Both the position numbers and the translations under genes were made by a program. A stretch of DNA of 59,118 nucleotides from Candidatus Magasanikbacteria bacterium CG1_02_32_51. GTDB taxonomy: Bacteria > Patescibacteriota > Patescibacteriia > Magasanikbacterales > UBA922. Below are positions 7,652-16,952 of this stretch, piece by piece. Below the pieces are notes generated by a model. It was not told the DNA's origin and did no database searches. It was given only the letters and a program-made list of their open reading frames with translations. The DNA is taken from positions 1-59,118 of the forward strand of contig MNVC01000014.1 in NCBI GenBank assembly GCA_001871435.1, read 5' to 3'. Position 1 is the stretch's first letter. Each line of letters begins with the position of its first letter.

Positions 7652-8608
7652 ATGGACTATTCTTCAAAAATATACATCGCCGGTCATAATGGTATGGTTG
7701 GATCAGCGATATTTCGTTTACTCAAGAAACAAGGTTATACAAATCTGTTGACACGTACACATCAGGAGTTGGATCTATTAGACGCCAAAGCTGTGGCAGA
7801 TTTTTTTGTATCAGAAAAACCAGAATATGTTATTTTGGCGGCTGCTAAAGTTGGGGGAATTCTGGCTAATAATATTTACCCGGCAGATTTTTTGTATCAA
7901 AATTTGCAAATTCAAAGTAATGTTATTCATAATGCTTATTTGTCTGGAGTAAAGAAATTATTGTTTTTGGGTTCGTCTTGCATCTATCCAAAAGATTGTC
8001 CGCAACCAATAAAAGAAGAATATTTGTTGACAGGATTACTTGAGCCAACTAATGAAGCCTATGCTATTGCTAAAATTGTTGGTATAAAGATGTGTCAAAG
8101 TTATAATAGACAGTATGGGACTAATTTTATAGCCGTCATGCCGACTAATCTTTATGGGCCAAATGATAATTTTGATTTGGAGAATTCTCATGTTTTACCG
8201 GCTTTACTTCGTAAATTTCATGAAGCAAAAGTAAATAATTTGTTAGAAGTAGAAGTCTGGGGAACAGGCAGACCTAGAAGAGAATTTTTACACGTGGATG
8301 ATATGGCGAAAGCTTGTCTTTTTGTCTTACAAAATTTTGATCCTAGTAAAGAAGAAAATGAAAACGGAGAAATATTTTTTAATATTGGTACTGGGATTGA
8401 TTTGACTATTTTAGAATTAGCAGAAATGATCAGGAGTGTGGTTGGTTTTGAAGGTAAAATTGTCTTTGACAGTAGTAAGCCAGATGGAACGATGCAAAAA
8501 CTTTTGGATGTATCAAAAATAAATAATTTAGGTTGGAAAGATGAAATTGGTCTGAAAGAGGGGGTAAAGCAGATATATGAGTGGTATTTGAACTCTATTG
8601 ACACCTAG
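7652..8608 (+). CDS. fcl: GDP-L-fucose synthase
   Basis: A 318-aa SDR epimerase-reductase. Motifs: IAGHNGMVGSAIFR (NADP binding), SSCIYPKD, EAYAIAKIVG (catalytic Y-x3-K) and HVDDMAKAC. It converts GDP-4-keto-6-deoxymannose from Gmd to GDP-L-fucose, the donor for the two GT11 fucosyltransferases at 17926 and 26823. Full length. The right arm of hairpin B' abuts its start codon, so the leader may carry that structure. Confidence 0.95.
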   Translation: MDYSSKIYIAGHNGMVGSAIFRLLKKQGYTNLLTRTHQELDLLDAKAVADFFVSEKPEYVILAAAKVGGILANNIYPADFLYQNLQIQSNVIHNAYLSGVKKLLFLGSSCIYPKDCPQPIKEEYLLTGLLEPTNEAYAIAKIVGIKMCQSYNRQYGTNFIAVMPTNLYGPNDNFDLENSHVLPALLRKFHEAKVNNLLEVEVWGTGRPRREFLHVDDMAKACLFVLQNFDPSKEENENGEIFFNIGTGIDLTILELAEMIRSVVGFEGKIVFDSSKPDGTMQKLLDVSKINNLGWKDEIGLKEGVKQIYEWYLNSIDT

Positions 8609-8670
8609 TGATACTATATGTTAAAATTGTTTTAGTTGTTGAATCACTACGTTTGTTATAATTAATTTTT

Positions 8671-8726
8671 CAACTACAACAACTACAACAACTACAACAA
8701 CTACAACAACTACAACAACTACAACA
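8671..8726 (+). repeat. 9-bp tandem repeat (CAACTACAA)n
   Basis: About six perfect copies of CAACTACAA, continuing in degenerate form to the ATG at 8747. An upstream GTTTTAGTTGTTG (about 8628-8641) can pair with it, and TATAAT lies between them (8657-8662). It would form the leader of the HTH gene. Confidence 0.8.
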
Positions 8727-8746
8727 TTTACAACATCTAGAACATT

Positions 8747-8992
8747 ATGTCTGAAATCAAACCTAACGAAGTATATACAACTGTTGAAGCTCAAGATCTG
8801 CTTAAAGTGAGTGCAAGTACCATGAAGCGTCTACTCAAAAAAGGTCTTATTAGAGCTAATAAGATTGGTAAACAATACCGTTTTTTGGGTCATGAACTAC
8901 TCAAAATGTTGTCTCCGGAAATTGATGTAAAAGCAACTGATCTTTATCAAAAAGTAAAAATAGAGACTATTAAAAAAACTAAAAGTTGGTAA
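8747..8992 (+). CDS. Excisionase/MerR-type helix-turn-helix protein
   Basis: An 81-aa protein with a HTH_17-like winged helix at residues 8-55: EVYTTVEAQDLLKVSASTMKRLLKKGLIRANKIGKQYRF. Such proteins are DNA-binding regulators or excisionases. No integrase or phage gene is nearby, so a regulator of the surrounding sugar genes is more likely than an excisionase; that is inference. It sits between fcl and a sugar dehydratase, with a tandem 9-bp repeat in its leader. The C-terminal tail is basic. Confidence 0.75.
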   Translation: MSEIKPNEVYTTVEAQDLLKVSASTMKRLLKKGLIRANKIGKQYRFLGHELLKMLSPEIDVKATDLYQKVKIETIKKTKSW

Positions 8993-9032
8993 AATATAAT
9001 CAAATAAAAATTTTCAATATATCATAAATTTT

Positions 9033-10145
9033 ATGAATAATAATAACTTTTGGCATGGAAAAAGGGTATTAATCACTGGTGGCGATGGTTTTGTTGCTTC
9101 TAATTTAGCAATTAAATTGTCGCAAGAAGGTGCTGTGGTGGTTTTAATTATGCGCCATCATCGTCCAATTTTAACTATTGATTTAGTTGGTGCTAGTGAT
9201 GAAGTAAAGTCAGCAATATATATTGAACAAACAAATTTATTGGATTTAAGCGCATTAAGAAGAATTTGTGATCGTCATCAAGTTGATACGATTTTTCATC
9301 TGGCAGCCTCTGTTATAGTGTCTGATGCTGCAAATTCACCATATTCTACTATTGAGAATAATATTATAGGAACACTTAATATTTTAGAAGTAGCTAGAAT
9401 TAATAAAATATCTCGTGTTTTATCAGTTTCTACTGATAAATCATATGGTGACCATTTGAATGATACTTCAGAGCCTTTGCCATATAAAGAAAATTATGCT
9501 TTACGTGGTTTGGATGTGTATAGTTCATCAAAAGTATGTTCTGATATGTTAGCTCAAACGTATTCGTATCAGTATAAAGTGCCAGTTTTGGTGGCTAGAG
9601 CTTGCAATATTTATGGAGTAGGAGATCTAAACTTTTCTCGCTTAATTCCAAAAACTATTATGTGTCTTTTGTCAAAAAAATCACCAATTATTAATGCTGG
9701 TAATAGTTCTGTGTTGCGTGAATATATTTATGTTAGTGATGTAGTTGATGCATACTTATTACTTATGGAAAAAGTAGGTGATTATTATGGTAAAAATAAT
9801 TGTAATATGCCAAAAAATGGTAAAGAAACATATGGTTGGGCCTCATTTAATGTTGGTACCTGTGCTAAGCTTGACCATAATAATGAGAAAAAATTAGATA
9901 ACGTTAAGAGTGTCGTTGAGGTAATTGGATTATTGCAAAATAGAATTGAAAATATTGATTCAGTAGAAAGGGAAAAAGCTTTAAATTTTATTGAGATTCC
10001 AGATCAATATTTGGATTCTACTAAGATAAATAACCTTGGTTTTAAATCAAAGGTATCTTTTGAAGAAGGTTTGGAGAAAACAGTTAAGTGGTATCAAGAT
10101 AATTATGATTATTTAATTCGTTTAGCTCATAAATATATCCAATAG
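9033..10145 (+). CDS. NAD-dependent sugar-nucleotide dehydratase/epimerase (CDP-glucose 4,6-dehydratase-like)
   Basis: A 370-aa extended SDR. It has the nucleotide-binding motif VLITGGDGFVASNLA, the S-T-D catalytic region SVSTDKSYGDH and YSSSKVCSDML (Y-x3-K). The overall pattern, especially STDKSYG and ARACNIYGVGD, is closest to CDP-glucose 4,6-dehydratases (RfbG), but the substrate cannot be fixed. The neighbouring genes encode nucleotidyltransferase fusions that could make its substrate. No Shine-Dalgarno. Confidence 0.8.
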   Translation: MNNNNFWHGKRVLITGGDGFVASNLAIKLSQEGAVVVLIMRHHRPILTIDLVGASDEVKSAIYIEQTNLLDLSALRRICDRHQVDTIFHLAASVIVSDAANSPYSTIENNIIGTLNILEVARINKISRVLSVSTDKSYGDHLNDTSEPLPYKENYALRGLDVYSSSKVCSDMLAQTYSYQYKVPVLVARACNIYGVGDLNFSRLIPKTIMCLLSKKSPIINAGNSSVLREYIYVSDVVDAYLLLMEKVGDYYGKNNCNMPKNGKETYGWASFNVGTCAKLDHNNEKKLDNVKSVVEVIGLLQNRIENIDSVEREKALNFIEIPDQYLDSTKINNLGFKSKVSFEEGLEKTVKWYQDNYDYLIRLAHKYIQ

Positions 10146-10169
10146 GTTATTTTAGTTATTTGTTTTTTT

Positions 10170-11801
10170 ATGTCAAATGGTATAAAAAAAAATGTAGTTG
10201 CGGTTATACCAGCTTCGGGTAAGCCGACTAATAAGATTCAGATTGGTACTGATACTCCAGACACAATGCTTCCTATAAATGGTAAGCCAGTGATTGGTTA
10301 TATTTTTGATGATTTGCTAGGGCGTGGTATTACTCAGATGGTGGTTGTCTTAAATAGTAATGACCGTCATACTGAAAAATATTTGAAGCAAAAATTTTCT
10401 ACAAAATGTAATTTTAATATTATTTATAATCATGAAGTTTTTAAAGGAATTGGATATTCAATTTATCTTGGCGTTTCGCAGGTGGATGAAAATAAAAGTA
10501 TTCTAGTGTATCTTGGTGATACCATATACAGAGGTAGTTTAAATTTTACAAATGATTTTGTAGTAGTTTCTGATAAATACGAAGTTAGTAATAAGTGGTG
10601 TTTTATTGAAAAAAGGGGAGAGTCTTTTATTTATTACAATAAACCTAAAGATTATTTAGGTGGTGGCAAAGTATTGGTGGGTTTGTATTTTTTTAAGGAC
10701 GGCAAAAAAATTATAAATACTTGTCGGGAATTATCTATTTCCAAGAAAAAAATTGAATTATTTAATATTTTAAAAAAATATGATGGATCATATAGACTGA
10801 TAAAAAATGGTAAGTGGTACGATTGTGGTAATATTGAAAATTATTACAGAGCTAAAATAGATTTTTTGAAATTACGAAGTTTTAACTCTCTTAAATATAA
10901 TGATTTGTATGGTTATATAACTAAAATTAGTAAAAAAAAAGATAAATTAATTGATGAAATAAATTGGTACAAAAATATTCCTCAGGATTTACAGATTTTC
11001 TCACCGCGCTTAATTAATAGCGAAATTGGTCTTGATAAAGTTTCTTATTCTTTAGAATATTACGGTTATCAGTCTTTGGCAGATTATTATGTTTATAATA
11101 ATTTTGATAAAAAAATTTGGTATCTGATAATTGATAGAATTTTTTTAATTACTAATTTATTCAAAAAACATTATTCTAAAGTTTCAAAAAAATATTATTA
11201 CCAGATGTATTTAGAAAAAACTAAACAACGTTTAACTGAACTAAGTAAAAATATTTATTGGCGAAACTTATTAAACAGAAAAAATATTACAATAAATAGT
11301 CAGTGTTTAAATGGTTGGCCATACTATGTTGATAAAATAAAAGATATTGTGCCAATTTTTTGTCGTAAAAAAGAAATGGGATTTTTACACGGTGATTTAT
11401 GTTTGAGTAATATTTTATTTGATCCGACTAATAAAATTTTTAAATTTATTGATCCACGCGGAAGCTTTGGTAGTTCCTCTCTTTTTGGAGATATTAAGTA
11501 TGATATTGCAAAACTTAGACACAGTTTTTCTTCTTATTATGATTTTATTGTAAGTGATCTTTTTGTTTTAGAAGAGAAAGGTGAAAATTTTGAATTAAAA
11601 ATTTTTACTGAACCGCTACATGGTAATGTTAAAAAATATTTTGATATTTCTTTAAAAAAATACGGTTATGATCTTAAAGAGATTAAATTAATTGAGGCAC
11701 TTTTATTTTTATCGATGATACCTCTACATAGTGATAATAAAATAAGACAGAAAGCCATGTTTCTTGTGGGTATTAAGTTATTAAATAGTATAAATATATG
11801 A
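10170..11801 (+). CDS. Fusion: sugar-phosphate nucleotidyltransferase + APH/choline-kinase-like phosphotransferase
   Basis: A 543-aa protein. Residues 1-235 form a nucleotidyltransferase domain (VAVIPASGKPTN, TMLPINGKPVIGYIFDDLL, YLGDT). Residues about 265-540 form an aminoglycoside-phosphotransferase-like kinase with the catalytic FLHGDLCLSNILFDP (HGDxxxxN) and the metal-binding FIDPRGSFG. Together they could phosphorylate a sugar or small alcohol and activate it with a nucleotide. The stop overlaps the next start (ATGA). Such fusions are seen in capsule loci; substrate unknown. Confidence 0.8.
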   Translation: MSNGIKKNVVAVIPASGKPTNKIQIGTDTPDTMLPINGKPVIGYIFDDLLGRGITQMVVVLNSNDRHTEKYLKQKFSTKCNFNIIYNHEVFKGIGYSIYLGVSQVDENKSILVYLGDTIYRGSLNFTNDFVVVSDKYEVSNKWCFIEKRGESFIYYNKPKDYLGGGKVLVGLYFFKDGKKIINTCRELSISKKKIELFNILKKYDGSYRLIKNGKWYDCGNIENYYRAKIDFLKLRSFNSLKYNDLYGYITKISKKKDKLIDEINWYKNIPQDLQIFSPRLINSEIGLDKVSYSLEYYGYQSLADYYVYNNFDKKIWYLIIDRIFLITNLFKKHYSKVSKKYYYQMYLEKTKQRLTELSKNIYWRNLLNRKNITINSQCLNGWPYYVDKIKDIVPIFCRKKEMGFLHGDLCLSNILFDPTNKIFKFIDPRGSFGSSSLFGDIKYDIAKLRHSFSSYYDFIVSDLFVLEEKGENFELKIFTEPLHGNVKKYFDISLKKYGYDLKEIKLIEALLFLSMIPLHSDNKIRQKAMFLVGIKLLNSINI

Positions 11802-12880
11802 GAATAGTTATTGATTTGGACGGTGTGATTGCAGAACTTAAAAAAAATGGTCAGGATTATACTGATTTAAGAGTTAATGTTGGGGTAGTAGAAAAGATTA
11901 ATCAGTTAAAAAATTCTGGACATTATATTATTTTACAAACCGCACGTCATATGAAAACATGTGGAGGAAATCAAGGACAAGTTTTGGCAAAAATAGGTCA
12001 AAAAACACTTGACTGGTTAAAAAAAAATAATATCATGTATGACGAAATATATTTTGGTAAGCCATATGCTGATTTATATATTGACGATTTGGCTTATAAG
12101 TTTACTGGTTGGGATAATATATCTACCGAAGAATTAAATGAAGACATTGTTAACATTATTATTCCTATGGCTGGAGCTGGGTTGCGTTTTTTAAATACTG
12201 GTTTTAATAAACCAAAACCATTAATTGATGTTTTTGGACAGCCTATGATTAGTTGGGCAATGAAATCTTTTGATTTTTTGGATAAGATAAGCAAATATAA
12301 TTTGTTTTTTATTATTTTAGCTCAACATGATAAGGAGTTTGGTTTGGAAAATGAATTAAAAAAAATATTTGGAAAAAATTCTAAAGTAATAAAAATAGAT
12401 CAGATCACTCGTGGACAAGCTGAAACTTGTTTAGCAGCTAAAAATTATATAAATAATTATAATAAGCTTTTTATTTATAATTGTGACACTTATTCTACAT
12501 CAAAAATTTGGGAGATGGTGACTAATGAAAATCCTGATGGAATTTTATCGTGCTTCCAATCTACTGATCCAAAATATAGTTTTGCCAAAAATGATGAATA
12601 TGGCTATGTGTCTGAAACTGCTGAAAAGAAAGTAATTTCAAATTTAGCCACTAGTGGTATGTACTATTTTAAAAGAGGAGCTGATTTTGTTTCGGCAGTG
12701 GAAACAATGATAACAAATATACAAATGAGTAAAGGTGAATTTTACGTTGCACCTTGTTACAACGAGTTATTAAAATCTGGAAAAAAAATTAAGACTATTT
12801 TAGTGGATAAAAATCATGTTTTAGGGACGCCAGAAGAGTTGAAAGAGTTTATTAAAAACTATTCAGCTAAAATAGTATAA
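11798..12880 (+). CDS. Fusion: HAD-type capsule phosphatase + sugar nucleotidyltransferase
   Basis: A 360-aa protein. Residues 1-105 are a small HAD domain (IVIDLDGVIAE motif I; YFGKPYADLYIDDLA). Residues 115-355 are a nucleotidyltransferase/GT-A domain starting IIIPMAGAGLRFLNTGFNKPKPLID and containing YNCDTY. The fusion suggests dephosphorylation and nucleotide activation of one substrate. It overlaps the preceding fusion by 4 nt, so the two may form one pathway: kinase, phosphatase and two nucleotidyltransferases. The substrate is not identifiable. Confidence 0.8.
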   Translation: MRIVIDLDGVIAELKKNGQDYTDLRVNVGVVEKINQLKNSGHYIILQTARHMKTCGGNQGQVLAKIGQKTLDWLKKNNIMYDEIYFGKPYADLYIDDLAYKFTGWDNISTEELNEDIVNIIIPMAGAGLRFLNTGFNKPKPLIDVFGQPMISWAMKSFDFLDKISKYNLFFIILAQHDKEFGLENELKKIFGKNSKVIKIDQITRGQAETCLAAKNYINNYNKLFIYNCDTYSTSKIWEMVTNENPDGILSCFQSTDPKYSFAKNDEYGYVSETAEKKVISNLATSGMYYFKRGADFVSAVETMITNIQMSKGEFYVAPCYNELLKSGKKIKTILVDKNHVLGTPEELKEFIKNYSAKIV

Positions 12881-14430
12881 TGATGCAACATAATATGTTA
12901 GACAATTCTTTGACTAATAAAACATTAAAAAATATTTCTTATAACATGATTGGTTTTTTCTTACCCATGTTTTTTTTGCTGGTTATTACTCCAAAGATAA
13001 TTACCAACTTAGGAACAAAAAATTATGGTGTTTATATGTATGTGTTGGCAGTTAGTAGTTTAATGGGTTTGTTCGATTTTGGACTAGGGCATACACTAAT
13101 TAAATATATTGCTGAATACAAAGAAAAAAATGATCACGAAAGAATAAAAAAATTGATTTCCACGTTTAATATAATTTTATTTCTTTTAGGATTTTTTGGC
13201 TTAATTATTTATGTTGTAATGGGTTTTTTTGCAACGTATTTTTTTTTAAGTATGAATGATGCTGGACATTATTATATTTGGTTATTTTTTATTTCAGGAT
13301 TAACATTTTTTATTAGTACTCTTAGTACAACTTATACAATTGTTCCTGTTGCTTTGCAAAGATTTGATATAAGTACTAAAATAGGTTTGATTAATTTATT
13401 TCTTTCAAATATATCTATTCTAATTTTAGTACTTTTCCATTTTGGATTAAGGGCTATTTTTATTTCCCAATTGTTTTTTGCTGTTTTGCTTTTTTTTGAG
13501 TATAGATTTTTTTCGCAGCGATTACTGCCAGAAGCAAAACTTAATTACAAATGGCATAAAAATGAGATTACCACTGTGTTTAAATTTAGTTTAGCTACTT
13601 ATATAAGTAACGCTGCTAATTCTGCTTTGACATACCTTGATAGGTTGTTAATACCAATTTATCTTGGACCAACTGCGTTGTCATATTATAGTGTACCTGG
13701 TAATATAAATACAAAGACTCCAAATTTAATAAATAATGTTTCAGCTGTCATGTTTCCGATGATAAGTAGTTTGAATAGTATAAAAAATATAGATAAGATA
13801 AAAAATATTTATTGTAGGGTGTTTAATTTAATTACAGTTATTACTTTTGCTATTTCAATTTCAATCATTTTGTTTGCAAATAAAATTTTGTTGTACTGGC
13901 TGAATGCTGATTTTGCAGAGAAGTCAACTGGAATTTTAATAATTTTGTCAGTCACATATTATTTTCTATCTTTAGCTGGTGTGTTGAATAGTTTTTTAAT
14001 GGGTTTAAGTAAAACAGGTTTTTTGTTAAAAACTTCTGTTATTATGACTATAATAAACGTTATTTTATTAGTAGTATTTTTGCCTTTTTGGGGCATAGAA
14101 GGTGCTGCTTATGCGTATCTTATTTCGGTTTTACCTGTAATATACATGTTTTATTATACTGAGAAAAAATATTTAAATCTAACTGGTCGTTGGAAATTTT
14201 ATTTAAAGTTATACTTTAAGTTATTTATAGTCTTATCTTTTTTTAGTATAATTGTTGTATACTTGATATTACCATTTGTAAATAATTTACAGTCAGTTGT
14301 CATTGCTGGCCCACTGTCTGTATTGTTATTTATTTTTTTGTATGGTATATTTGGTTTCTTTGAAAAAGAAGATATCGATCTATTAAATAAATATTTTAAA
14401 TTAGTTCTTAAAAAAATAAAATTAATATGA
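12880..14430 (+). CDS. wzx: Wzx-type polysaccharide flippase
   Basis: A 516-aa integral membrane protein with about 12-14 hydrophobic segments and the polysaccharide-biosynthesis N-terminus (NISYNMIGFFLPMFFLLVITPKIITNLGTKNYGVYMY; FDFGLGHTLIKYIAEY). Wzx proteins of the MOP superfamily move undecaprenyl-linked repeat units across the membrane. Its start overlaps the previous stop by 1 nt. It presumably supplies lipid-linked units to the ligase/polymerase at 3859. Confidence 0.92.
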   Translation: MMQHNMLDNSLTNKTLKNISYNMIGFFLPMFFLLVITPKIITNLGTKNYGVYMYVLAVSSLMGLFDFGLGHTLIKYIAEYKEKNDHERIKKLISTFNIILFLLGFFGLIIYVVMGFFATYFFLSMNDAGHYYIWLFFISGLTFFISTLSTTYTIVPVALQRFDISTKIGLINLFLSNISILILVLFHFGLRAIFISQLFFAVLLFFEYRFFSQRLLPEAKLNYKWHKNEITTVFKFSLATYISNAANSALTYLDRLLIPIYLGPTALSYYSVPGNINTKTPNLINNVSAVMFPMISSLNSIKNIDKIKNIYCRVFNLITVITFAISISIILFANKILLYWLNADFAEKSTGILIILSVTYYFLSLAGVLNSFLMGLSKTGFLLKTSVIMTIINVILLVVFLPFWGIEGAAYAYLISVLPVIYMFYYTEKKYLNLTGRWKFYLKLYFKLFIVLSFFSIIVVYLILPFVNNLQSVVIAGPLSVLLFIFLYGIFGFFEKEDIDLLNKYFKLVLKKIKLI

Positions 14431-15044
14431 TTAAAAAAATTTTAAAAAAATTTATAAGTGGAAATACAAGAGGGAAGATGCGTGAGATGGAAAAGGTTGT
14501 CAGATGGTATTTAAGCGGTAAGAGTGTGAGTACTCCCGGTTTGATAAAGCAAAGAACTTTGAAAAAAATTGGGATTAAACATAATATAAGAATATTTGTT
14601 GAGACTGGTACGGCAGGTGGTGGAACAGTTGATGCCTTAAAAAAATATTTTACCAAAGTTTATTCTATTGAAATTGATGATAGATTATTCAATAATGCAA
14701 AGAATAAATTTTTTAATGATAAAAATGTTGAGATTTTACACGGTGATAGTGGTGTTGTTTTGACAAAATTAATGCAACAAATAAATGAACCAGCACTATT
14801 TTGGCTTGATGGTCATTATTCTGGTGAGAATACTGGCAGAGGTTCTTTGGAAACACCTATTATGAGTGAATTAAATGCTATTTTTGAACATAATATAAAA
14901 AATCATATTATATTGATAGATGACGCCAGGTGTTTTGATGGTACAAATGATTACCCAAAAATAGAAGAGTTAAAAGATTTCATAAAGCAAAAAAATCCTA
15001 ATTTCAACATAGAAATTAAGAATGATATTTTAATTATTAAATAA
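14427..15044 (+). CDS. SAM-dependent methyltransferase-like protein
   Basis: A 205-aa Rossmann-type protein. IFVETGTAGGGTVDALKKYF resembles methyltransferase motif I, VYSIEIDD motif II, and WLDGHYSGENTGRGS with LIDDARCF follow. The pattern matches a group of short class I methyltransferase-like proteins in glycan clusters. It overlaps wzx by 4 nt. Probably modifies a sugar; substrate unknown. Confidence 0.72.
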   Translation: MIKKILKKFISGNTRGKMREMEKVVRWYLSGKSVSTPGLIKQRTLKKIGIKHNIRIFVETGTAGGGTVDALKKYFTKVYSIEIDDRLFNNAKNKFFNDKNVEILHGDSGVVLTKLMQQINEPALFWLDGHYSGENTGRGSLETPIMSELNAIFEHNIKNHIILIDDARCFDGTNDYPKIEELKDFIKQKNPNFNIEIKNDILIIK

Positions 15045-15060
15045 ATTTGTCTAATTTTTT

Positions 15061-16005
15061 ATGAGGCAGCTAAAACAAATAATTTTGAATTTAAAGTTTT
15101 TTCTATTGGATTATTGGGATCTTGAAATTGGAGATAAAAAATTATCACCTCCCACAAGTCGAGAGAAAGAGTTGATTGAGGAATTTCGTCGAAAAATGAA
15201 AGTATTACAACATTCTGCTTCTGCTGGGAACTCTTGGGCTGATTTTATTACAAAAATGAAACTATATTCAAAATATTTTGATCCAAGAAATTTCTTGCAT
15301 TGGGAAGTTATTAAATTAACTATGACAATGGCGGATTGTCCTCCTAATGCACTAGAAGAAATGGCGAGTTCTAGTTATTGGGAAAAAAGTTTCAAACAGG
15401 CCGTAATTGATCACCCTCTAGGAAATCATCCTGCGCATCCTATATTGAGTAATAGTAGTGGCACATCATTGGTCCATGCCTGGCATTTATATAATTTAAA
15501 AAAAGAAACAGGAATAAATTTTGAAGAATTAGATTTGATTGTTGAATTTGGTGGTGGTTATGGTAATATGTTAAAGCTTATCAGGAATTTGGGGTTTAAG
15601 GGTAACTATGTTATTTATGATTTATCAGCGTTTTCTTTGTTGCAGAATTTTTATTTACAAAATATTGGTTTTAAAACAACTTTCAATAAGTTTTCAGATA
15701 ATGAAACAGATCAGAATATCTTAATTGATAATCTGGATGATTTTGAAAATATTCTTAAAAATATAACCAGAAAGCAGAACCTATTTATAGCTACTTGGTC
15801 CATATCAGAAACTCCTTTGGAATTAAGAAAAATATTTTTTGATAAAGCAGGACAATATAATTATTACCTATTTGGGTATCAGGAAGAATTTGATGAAATT
15901 AATAATGTTAAATATTTTGTAGATTTTTCAGCTAATAATAAAAATATCCAGTGGATTGATAGGATAAACCATTGGCAAGGTCATTATTTATTTGGTAAAA
16001 AATAA
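15061..16005 (+). CDS. Putative sugar O-methyltransferase
   Basis: A 314-aa protein of the put_sug_MTase type: GTSLVHAWHLYNL, then VEFGGGYGNMLKLIRNLGF (SAM-binding motif I) and YVIYDLSAF. The C-terminal HWQGHYLFGKK is typical. It would O-methylate a sugar of the repeat unit or its nucleotide precursor. It starts 16 nt after the preceding methyltransferase-like gene, with a T-rich leader and no Shine-Dalgarno. Confidence 0.78.
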   Translation: MRQLKQIILNLKFFLLDYWDLEIGDKKLSPPTSREKELIEEFRRKMKVLQHSASAGNSWADFITKMKLYSKYFDPRNFLHWEVIKLTMTMADCPPNALEEMASSSYWEKSFKQAVIDHPLGNHPAHPILSNSSGTSLVHAWHLYNLKKETGINFEELDLIVEFGGGYGNMLKLIRNLGFKGNYVIYDLSAFSLLQNFYLQNIGFKTTFNKFSDNETDQNILIDNLDDFENILKNITRKQNLFIATWSISETPLELRKIFFDKAGQYNYYLFGYQEEFDEINNVKYFVDFSANNKNIQWIDRINHWQGHYLFGKK

Positions 16006-16010
16006 AACAT

Positions 16011-16952
16011 ATGGATATAGGATTAAATAAATACAAGAAAATTATAAATTCTCAATGGGGGGAAGATGGTATTTTAGAAGAGATTTTTAAGCGAATTGGA
16101 ACCAAAAATAAGATATGTGTGGAGTTTGGGGCTGGTAATGGTAAGGAGCTAAGCAATATTTGGTATCTTATTAAAGATTTGGGTTGGCATGGTTTATTAA
16201 TGGAACCAAACGAAAAAAATTTTAATAAATGGGAAGAGTTAAAAAAAGAATCGGATAATTTTAAGGTACTTAAAAAATTTGTTTCAATAGATGGTGAAAA
16301 TTGTTTGGATAGTATCTTAGAGAATAACAATATCGACAAAGATTTAGATTTACTCTCTATTGATATTGATTCTAATGATTATCATATTTTTGAAAGTTTG
16401 AAAAAATATGATCCACGAGTTGTTATTATAGAACACAACCCTACTATTCCACCCGAATTTGAAGCAGTACAAGCTCCCAACGAAGAGGAAAATTATGGGG
16501 CGTCAGCAAAATCATTGGTAAAATTAGCAAACAAAAAAGGTTATAAATTGGTAGCGGCGACACATACTAATTGTATATTTGTTCACCAAAAATATTTCGT
16601 GGATTTGAATATACAAGAGCCAAAATTAGAAGACGTATTTGATAGATCAGCAATATCATACCTGGTATCAGCAGTGAATGGTAGTACATATTTAGCTTGT
16701 AGTAATGATTACCCTAGTTTTACCTATCTCTACGATTCATATAACCTATACGCGAAAAAAGGATCGTTACATACATTGTCTTGTGGTTTGTCAATAAATA
16801 AGAATAATTCTAAGACACTATCAAGACAATTCAAACCGGTCAAAATATTTTGGAATAGGCAGGAGAATACGGTGAATTTATTGCATTTTATAATTAACAT
16901 TTTTAATAATTTAATAAAATTAATTAGAAAAAAATATGGAAAAAGGAAATAA
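16011..16952 (+). CDS. FkbM-like methyltransferase
   Basis: A 313-aa protein. The SAM-binding stretch is KICVEFGAGNGKELSNIWYL, followed by LLMEPNEKNF and LDLLSIDIDSNDYHIFESL, the layout of the FkbM/Methyltransf_21 group. The start SQWGEDGILEEIF is also characteristic. A hydrophobic-basic tail closes the protein. The 3' end overlaps the next gene by 17 nt. Sugar O-methylation is the likely role. Confidence 0.75.
   Translation: MDIGLNKYKKIINSQWGEDGILEEIFKRIGTKNKICVEFGAGNGKELSNIWYLIKDLGWHGLLMEPNEKNFNKWEELKKESDNFKVLKKFVSIDGENCLDSILENNNIDKDLDLLSIDIDSNDYHIFESLKKYDPRVVIIEHNPTIPPEFEAVQAPNEEENYGASAKSLVKLANKKGYKLVAATHTNCIFVHQKYFVDLNIQEPKLEDVFDRSAISYLVSAVNGSTYLACSNDYPSFTYLYDSYNLYAKKGSLHTLSCGLSINKNNSKTLSRQFKPVKIFWNRQENTVNLLHFIINIFNNLIKLIRKKYGKRK

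Noticed and set aside
8671-8726. CRISPR-like array
   Set aside because: Perfect contiguous 9-bp tandem repeat without spacers; no cas genes in the window.
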